Position numbers and translations under genes: made by a program. 39,133 nt of DNA from an uncultured Oscillospiraceae bacterium (lineage in GTDB: Bacteria; Bacillota; Clostridia; Oscillospirales; Oscillospiraceae): assembly GCA_947632155.1 (NCBI GenBank), contig CANROF010000024.1, forward strand, positions 1 to 39,133, written 5' to 3'. Shown one piece after another: positions 34,642 through 39,133 of this stretch; positions within the stretch are counted from its first letter, which is position 1; each line of letters starts with the position of its first letter. The notes below the pieces were generated by a model, which saw only the letters and a list, made by a program, of their open reading frames with translations, had not been told where the DNA came from and did no database searches.

Positions 34642-35220
34642 TCATTTTTCCTCCAGGAGCCTTTTGAAGGCCGTCAGGGTATCCTCCACGGTACCGGAGG
34701 CGTCGATTTGGCGAAGGCCGGGGATGGCGGACAGCTTCTCCGGGGCAAAGTCCCGCTCATCCGCCAGGTACCGGCGGCACAGCTCGGCGTAATCGGGGCT
34801 TTTTTGCGCGTCCTCCCGCTCCAGGCACCGGTGCAGGCGCTGGCCGTCAGGCAGCGTCAGCAGCACGGGCCGGACGGCCCTGCCGAAGACTCTGAGGAAC
34901 GAGTGGATGCCCTCGAGGGTGGTGATCAGAATGTAATCCCGGCCGGGCTCCGGGTCGAAGGCGGGCGTGAAGTACGTCCAGGGCCCCTGGACGGTGGCGT
35001 AGACCCGCTTTTCAATGACCCGGCCCTGGTCCTCTAACCTTTGAAGCTCCGCGTCGGTGACGAAAAAGTAGTTCTCCCCGTCGATCTCCCCCTCCCGCAT
35101 GGGCCGGGTGGTGCAGGGAATCACCGGGGTCACGGCCCCGGCGTATTTTTTGAGCACGGCCTTGTAGAGCGTGTCCTTTCCGGACCCGCTTTTGCCGGCG
35201 ATACAGAATATCCTCCCCAT
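34642..35220 (-). CDS. Guanylate-kinase-like P-loop kinase
   Basis: 192 residues. The P-loop is IFCIAGKSGSGKDTL (residues 4-18). The next segment, CTTRPMREGEIDGENYFFV, is the GMP-binding signature of guanylate kinases. The rest diverges, and Asp replaces the usual Ser/Thr-x-Gly spacing at the P-loop end, so it may be a paralogue rather than the main GMP kinase. Its ATG is one base from the end of the upstream GNAT gene, indicating coupling. Confidence 0.75.
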   Translation of the reverse strand: MGRIFCIAGKSGSGKDTLYKAVLKKYAGAVTPVIPCTTRPMREGEIDGENYFFVTDAELQRLEDQGRVIEKRVYATVQGPWTYFTPAFDPEPGRDYILITTLEGIHSFLRVFGRAVRPVLLTLPDGQRLHRCLEREDAQKSPDYAELCRRYLADERDFAPEKLSAIPGLRQIDASGTVEDTLTAFKRLLEEK

Positions 35221-35221
35221 G

Positions 35222-35779
35222 TCACACCCCCCGGCGGGCGGTCAGCTCCGGGTACGGGATAAACGGCCGGGGCGGGTCGGGGCTGTCGGCCAGGATTTTC
35301 TGCATCCAGACGATGTCCACCCAGCGCCCGTGCTTGAAGGCGCACTTGGTGAAGCGCGCCACGCGCTCAAAGTCCATATCGGAGTGGAATTTGATGCTGT
35401 TCTTGTTGGGGTAGGAGATGCAGGCGTCCATGCTGGCGATGTTCATCTCCCGCAGTATCCGCTCAAGCTCCGTATACAGTGCCCGGCCCACGCCCTGGCG
35501 GTGGTGGTCCCGGCGGACGTAGACGCTGACCTCGCAGCACCAGATGTAGGCGATCCTCTCCCGGAAAGCGGAGGCGTAGGCGTAGCCCAGTATCACGCCG
35601 TTATCCTCGGCCACCAGATACGGGTAGTGGGTGAGCACCCGGCGGATACGGCCCGCGAACTCCTCCACGGTGGGGACCTCGTACTCAAAGGTCACGGTGG
35701 TGTCGGTGACGTAGGGGGCGTAGATGGCTAAGAGCTCCGGGGCGTCCTCGGGACGGGCGGGGCGTATTTTCAGGGACAT
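35222..35779 (-). CDS. GNAT acetyltransferase (phosphinothricin/methionine sulfoximine acetyltransferase-like)
   Basis: 185 residues. It begins LKIRPARPEDAPELLAIYAP, with the early segment TTVTFEYEVPTVEEF typical of the PAT/YwnH branch. The acetyl-CoA loop is EVSVYVRRDHHRQGVGRALY, and ACISYPNKNSIKFHSDMDFE is the usual motif B. Members acetylate amino groups of small molecules. The ATG at 35779 has AAGGAG 11 bases upstream. First gene of a pair with the kinase. Confidence 0.85.
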   Translation of the reverse strand: MSLKIRPARPEDAPELLAIYAPYVTDTTVTFEYEVPTVEEFAGRIRRVLTHYPYLVAEDNGVILGYAYASAFRERIAYIWCCEVSVYVRRDHHRQGVGRALYTELERILREMNIASMDACISYPNKNSIKFHSDMDFERVARFTKCAFKHGRWVDIVWMQKILADSPDPPRPFIPYPELTARRGV

Positions 35780-35899
35780 GTGGTCAAACGCTCCTTGAAT
35801 CGTATTTCTGTTTCGCGCCGCTATCAGTATAAACCATCCGCGGCCCGAACGGAAGTGCAAATTCGAAAAAAATCCGTGCTTTTCCCGGAGAAAAATCTG

Positions 35900-35928
35900 T
35901 TGACTTGCCGGGAAAGTGCTATTAAAAT
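35900..35928 (+). promoter_or_regulatory. sigma-A promoter of the zinc-ribbon/HIT operon
   Basis: TTGACT (35900-35905) and TAAAAT (35923-35928) are 17 bases apart. Confidence 0.8.
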
Positions 35929-35958
35929 AGGTGTTGTGAAAAAGCCGGAGGTGATGAC

Positions 35959-36408
35959 ATGAGGGTCGTGAGGCTCGCCGACATACTGCTCTCCTATCTG
36001 CTGGTGCTGGTCTGCGCCGCGGGTATCGTGGGCGGGATTTTTGACTTCCGGTACTTCATCGCCGCCGGCGCGGCCCTGGCGGTGTACTTCGTCTGGGGCT
36101 GGCTGCGGCTGCGCTGCCCTTGGTGCGGCGAGCAGGTGGACTCCGGGAAGCTCCTGCGGGGCCTGTGGAGGACCTGCAACTGCCCCAACTGCGGCCATGA
36201 GATCGTCGTCGTCCCCTTTGTGAGCTCCGGCACCCCCGCGAAGCTCCGCCGCGCCCGGGAGGACGGGAAACCGGGCGGGCAGGCCGAAATGACCGATGAG
36301 AACGCCGGCGAAGATACCGGCGAAAAAAGCAAGGATGACCCCGAAGAAAAACCCGAAGAAAATATCGACGAAAATACCGATAATACCGAAAGGAGCGAAA
36401 ACGAATGA
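35959..36408 (+). CDS. Membrane protein with zinc ribbon and acidic tail
   Basis: 149 residues: two hydrophobic helices (residues 8-50), then a zinc ribbon with paired CPWC and CPNC knuckles, then a Glu/Asp-rich tail of about 45 residues. No function is known. CGGAGG lies upstream. It overlaps the HIT gene by four bases (ATGA), so the two are translated together. Confidence 0.75.
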   Translation: MRVVRLADILLSYLLVLVCAAGIVGGIFDFRYFIAAGAALAVYFVWGWLRLRCPWCGEQVDSGKLLRGLWRTCNCPNCGHEIVVVPFVSSGTPAKLRRAREDGKPGGQAEMTDENAGEDTGEKSKDDPEEKPEENIDENTDNTERSENE

Positions 36409-36824
36409 AGGACTCAAACTGCGGCTACTGCGTGGGGGGAGAGCCCCTGGCGGCCTTCGGCATCAAGATCTGCGACCTCACCGTCTCCCAGCTTATCCTG
36501 TTCAAGGAGCAGTCCCACCCGGGCCGGTGCATCGTGGCCTATAAGGACCACGTCAGCGAGATCGTGAATATCTCCGACCAGGAGCGCGACGCCTTTTTCG
36601 CCGACGTGAACCGCGCCGCCTGCGCCATCCACAAGGTTTTCCACCCCGACAAGCTCAACTACGGCGCCTACGGCGACACCGGCTGCCACCTCCACATGCA
36701 CCTGGTGCCCAAGTATCGGGACGGCTTCGAGTGGGGCGGCGTCTTCGCCATGAACCCCGGCGAAAAATACCTGACGGACGCCGAGTACCGGGAAATGATT
36801 GAGAAAATAAAGGCGGCCCTGTGA
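36405..36824 (+). CDS. HIT family nucleotide hydrolase/transferase
   Basis: 139 residues. The histidine triad is His95-x-His97-x-His99 (CHLHMHLVPK). The N-terminal CGYC may bind zinc, as in other HIT proteins. HIT proteins hydrolyse phosphoramidates and dinucleoside polyphosphates. The first residues overlap the preceding gene. Substrate unknown. Confidence 0.9.
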   Translation: MKDSNCGYCVGGEPLAAFGIKICDLTVSQLILFKEQSHPGRCIVAYKDHVSEIVNISDQERDAFFADVNRAACAIHKVFHPDKLNYGAYGDTGCHLHMHLVPKYRDGFEWGGVFAMNPGEKYLTDAEYREMIEKIKAAL

Positions 36825-36874
36825 TCCTCCGCGCCGGCCCCGCCATTTTCCCGGCCGGGCCGGCCAAATTTCTG

Positions 36875-36903
36875 TTGACATTCGGAGAAATTCCGTATAA
36901 AAT
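36875..36903 (+). promoter_or_regulatory. sigma-A promoter of the tRNA-Arg pair
   Basis: TTGACA (36875-36880) and TAAAAT (36898-36903) are 17 bases apart, 11 bases before the first tRNA-like sequence. Confidence 0.8.
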
Positions 36904-36914
36904 ACCATTTGCAC

Positions 36915-36982
36915 GCCCTTGTAGCTCAGCAGGATAGAGCGTTCGCCTCCTAAGCGGCAGTTCGTTCGAGTCCAAACGGGCT
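36915..36982 (+). pseudogene. Degenerate tRNA-Arg(CCT)
   Basis: The D arm and anticodon loop (CTCCTAA, anticodon CCT) are those of tRNA-Arg. However, only about 24 bases follow the anticodon stem where 30 are expected. The T-stem arms (GTTCG against CCAAA) do not pair, acceptor pairing is limited to GCCC/GGGC, and there is no encoded CCA. It shares 36 identical bases (36921-36956) with the intact tRNA 93 bases downstream. Read as a tRNA damaged by deletion or by recombination. Confidence 0.7.
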
Positions 36983-37007
36983 CAAAAATTGAATATTTTT
37001 TATATAC

Positions 37008-37084
37008 GTCTCCGTAGCTCAGCAGGATAGAGCGTTCGCCTCCTAAGCGAAAGGCCGCGCGTTCGAGTCGCGCCGGGGACGCCA
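37008..37084 (+). tRNA. tRNA-Arg(CCT)
   Basis: A complete cloverleaf: acceptor GTCTCCG/CGGGGAC, D stem GCTC/GAGC, anticodon stem TTCGC/GCGAA with CCT at 37042-37044, T stem GCGCG/CGCGC with loop TTCGAGT, discriminator G and encoded CCA. The element carrying the integrase starts just downstream, so the 3' end of this tRNA is the probable attachment site. Confidence 0.95.
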
Positions 37085-37092
37085 GAAAACAC

Positions 37093-37129
37093 GCCGCAAG
37101 CCTTTATTTTCAAGGGTTTGCGGCTTTTC
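37093..37129 (+). terminator. Terminator of the tRNA-Arg operon
   Basis: GCCGCAAGCCTT and AAGGGTTTGCGGC pair over a short loop and are followed by TTTTCTT. A second hairpin with CCTCCCG/CGGGAGG arms and ATTTTTT follows at about 37139-37190. From there to 37295 nothing else is evident. Confidence 0.75.
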
Positions 37130-37295
37130 TTATCCCTACCTCCCGACAGGCTGCTCCACCGTGCTGGCCGTTTCTGCCGGGAGGATTTTTTATGCAATGC
37201 AAGCTGTATTCTTGCTAAAAGGAATCGAACGGTTTTCACAAATCTGCTAAGAAAAAATCTCTCTTTGCTAATTTGAGGTCCCCGCCGTTCCCGAA

Positions 37296-38690
37296 CTATC
37301 TGACGGCTGGTTGCGCCGCGATCAGCGCGGCCAAGGCGTTTGCCAGCTCTGGTGACTTCTGAAGCTGCTCTACCAGGCTTGCCAGGTCGATAGGCACCGG
37401 CGCCGGTTCCTTCGGTTCTTCGGGAGGCCGCACACCCCGCAGGTCGGGGTTCGAGTAGAAGGCCGTCTCAAATTTCTGGGCGTTCACCTTCCGGTCCTCA
37501 TCGAGGATATGGGCGTAAATGCTGGTGATCATGTCGATCTCCGCATGGCCCGTGTCGCCCTGGGTGGCCTTCAGATCTCCGTGGTTGAGCTTCAGTTTGT
37601 AGGTGGTACTGGAATGACGGAGCGAATGAAAGACCACTCTGGGCAGCCCTGCGTCCTCACGGAGCTTTTGAAACTCCTTCAGGATGATACGGTCCTCGCA
37701 GGGCCGGCCGTTTGGAAGGGCTACCACCAGATCGAAGTCCTGATACTCGTCCCCCAGGAAGCCTTTGATTTCCTCCTGAGCCTTCCTCCATTCCCGCAGA
37801 ATGTAGGCAAGGGTTTTCGGGAGCCACACCTTGCGGATACTGGAATCCGTTTTCGGCTTTTTCAGGATCAGCCTTGTGCTGGTGTTCGGCATGAGCGGGG
37901 TGAAAATGTAGTAGATATCCTTCTCGCCCAGCGTTTCGATTGCCCGTTTGGAGGCCCGCGCCAGCTCCTGCTCGATGTAGACATAGGCGTTATCCGCCGC
38001 GATATCTTCATCACTGATATGGACGTTCTTCCAGGTGAGCCCTAATATCTCCCCCATACGGAGGGAACAGGCAAAGGCCAGGTTCATAGCCACATAGAGC
38101 TTGCTGTCCGTACACTTGTCCAGGGCGGTGCGGATCATATCCGCGTCCCAGATATCCCGTTTCGTGTACTCCGTCTTTGGGAGGATCACATTGTCAAAGG
38201 GATTTCTCCCGATGAGCTCCCAGCGGACCGCCTGCTTGAACGCGCAGCGAAGGAGCTTGATGATCTTCTCAATCGTCTTGTCGCTGACATAGGTTGCGGT
38301 GGCCTTCCTCGTTTTGGTGGAGACGCACTTTGTTTTCTGCAAGGTCTGAATGTAGCTGTCCACCGCGCGGGGCGTGACCGCCTGCACCTCCATATCCCCG
38401 ATGATGGGGGTTATGTAGTTTGCAATCAGCGCGGTCTGGCTGTCATACATGGAGACTCCCCACTTCTTTTCCCCGTAGAGGGAAACAAAGTCCTTCAGGA
38501 ACTCCGATACGGTCTGATCGCTCGGAGGAAGGAAGGTCCCCTGGAACTGCTGGTTCTCCACCTCCGCCTTGCGCTTCAATGCGTCCTTGTAGGTGTGGCA
38601 GGTCTCCCATTTCTGCTTCGTCTCGCCGTTCTCGTCAACATAGTTATAGATCACGGAATAATTCTTTTTTCGTTTGATGATGGATGCCAT
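37296..38690 (-). CDS. Tyrosine-recombinase integrase
   Basis: 464-residue phage/ICE-type integrase. The N-terminal arm-binding region has NYVDENGETKQKWETCHTYK; a SAM-like core-binding domain spans about residues 65-150. The catalytic tetrad is visible as Arg211 (CSLRMGEILGL), the HSLRH segment with Arg358, the GHAEI histidine near 383 and Tyr392 (SIYAHIL). GAAAGGGG precedes the ATG. Its 3' end faces an intact tRNA-Arg gene, the usual arrangement for an element integrated at a tRNA. Confidence 0.93.
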   Translation of the reverse strand: MASIIKRKKNYSVIYNYVDENGETKQKWETCHTYKDALKRKAEVENQQFQGTFLPPSDQTVSEFLKDFVSLYGEKKWGVSMYDSQTALIANYITPIIGDMEVQAVTPRAVDSYIQTLQKTKCVSTKTRKATATYVSDKTIEKIIKLLRCAFKQAVRWELIGRNPFDNVILPKTEYTKRDIWDADMIRTALDKCTDSKLYVAMNLAFACSLRMGEILGLTWKNVHISDEDIAADNAYVYIEQELARASKRAIETLGEKDIYYIFTPLMPNTSTRLILKKPKTDSSIRKVWLPKTLAYILREWRKAQEEIKGFLGDEYQDFDLVVALPNGRPCEDRIILKEFQKLREDAGLPRVVFHSLRHSSTTYKLKLNHGDLKATQGDTGHAEIDMITSIYAHILDEDRKVNAQKFETAFYSNPDLRGVRPPEEPKEPAPVPIDLASLVEQLQKSPELANALAALIAAQPAVR

Positions 38691-38711
38691 TGTATTTACC
38701 CCTTTCTAAGG

Positions 38712-38918
38712 TCAAAGATTGAGTGAGTCAAGCCACTCGTCAAATGAACGCTTAGAAACGCGTATGGCATTGCCGATTCGTACAATCTTGAAGTGTCCCT
38801 CCTTCACAAGAATATAGGCGGAGGTCCTGCCGATCCCTAATATCCGGGCGACTTCCTCAACCGTATAGGTCCTGCGTTCAGGGGAACCCTTCTTCGTACC
38901 GTCCCATGTCTGCGACAT
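38712..38918 (-). CDS. Excisionase-like helix-turn-helix protein
   Basis: 68 residues. The core RRTYTVEEVARILGIGRTSA then YILVKEGHFKIVRIGNAIRV is the MerR-like winged helix found in excisionases, ending SKRSFDEWLDSLNL. The ATG at 38918 has GGGGGAG just upstream; earlier ATGs at up to 38972 would add 18 residues. It lies directly upstream of the integrase and is expected to control excision. Confidence 0.82.
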   Translation of the reverse strand: MSQTWDGTKKGSPERRTYTVEEVARILGIGRTSAYILVKEGHFKIVRIGNAIRVSKRSFDEWLDSLNL

Positions 38919-38972
38919 GTTCTCCCCCTTTCCAGACTGAAACGGCACGGACATAATGACTTCCATCATCAT

Positions 38973-39133
38973 TCTACCGCGCCGTTTTTGTTTTGTCTGC
39001 TGCTAATAGAAAAATTTACGATTTATCCATAAATGCAAAAAACTTTGATCTATCGGAAAATGAGCGAATACGGACGGCCGCCGGCTGCGGCTCCACAGGG
39101 TTTTCACCTCGGCCCATGCTTATGGGTGCGGCG
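38973..39133. other. Non-coding end of window inside the integrated element
   Basis: This AT-richer stretch upstream of the excisionase-like gene holds no supported gene. The far attachment site of the element is not in the window. Confidence 0.4.

Overview
The window is chromosomal DNA from a GC-rich, low-branching Bacillota (Clostridia). The best guess is the Oscillospiraceae/Ruminococcaceae-type gut clade. Reasons: a str operon with GTG/TTG starts and strong AGGAGG Shine-Dalgarno sites, a Thr T-box upstream of thrS, a YlmC/YmxH sporulation-type PRC-barrel gene, a DUF368 transporter, ThrE split into two genes, a Clostridia-style short ThrRS without TGS domain, and many intergenic hairpin repeats. 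Most genes are housekeeping; the species cannot be named from sequence alone.

Layout. 1-2553 (+): 3' part of an NCS2 purine permease, then a two-gene ThrE-type amino-acid exporter. 2663-4357 (-): rpsB-tsf with a consensus promoter. 4358-4792: rpsB leader plus a MITE-like element holding a structured RNA core. 4793-6658 (-): a membrane-anchored GH26-like glycoside hydrolase and a YlmC/YmxH protein. 6784-11895 (-): dgt-dnaG-rpoD-acyltransferase (macromolecular synthesis cluster). 12027-16627 (+): rpsL-rpsG-fusA-tuf. 16671-18632: a structured 3' element, an XRE membrane regulator, dCMP deaminase and a small XRE protein. 18765-21585 (+): lepA, a second structured RNA with a displaced copy of the lepA 3' end, and an SDR oxidoreductase. 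21584-23418: nested hairpins, a CBS protein, tadA, and a divergent XRE repressor/small-ORF pair. 23485-26402 (-): thrS under T-box control and a DUF368 protein. 26591-34592 (+): tandem-OB SSB, pyk, Mrp ATPase, a fucose-isomerase-like protein, NYN-LOTUS protein, metallophosphoesterase, prfB and small ORFs. 34642-35779 (-): GNAT and a guanylate-kinase-like protein. 35900-36824 (+): zinc-ribbon membrane protein and HIT protein. 36875-39133: a degenerate and an intact tRNA-Arg(CCT), then a tyrosine integrase and an excisionase-like protein, which mark the edge of an integrated element that continues past the window.

The most unusual content is non-coding. (1) Two copies (4670-4745 and 20621-20696) share a sequence core in which two helices differ by compensatory changes; the second sits between lepA and a second copy of the last 22 lepA codons that differs only at synonymous positions. 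(2) A second structured family occurs in sense orientation after tuf (16671-16822) and after the CBS gene (21643-21783, minus), with constant linkers and fully changed stems. (3) A palindromic GGGCCGGA/TCCGGCCC repeat occurs at four intergenic sites. Coding oddities are a dnaG with no usual start codon (ACG in the canonical position), S12 with Arg56 and Thr101 at the two classic streptomycin positions, and prfB without the programmed frameshift.
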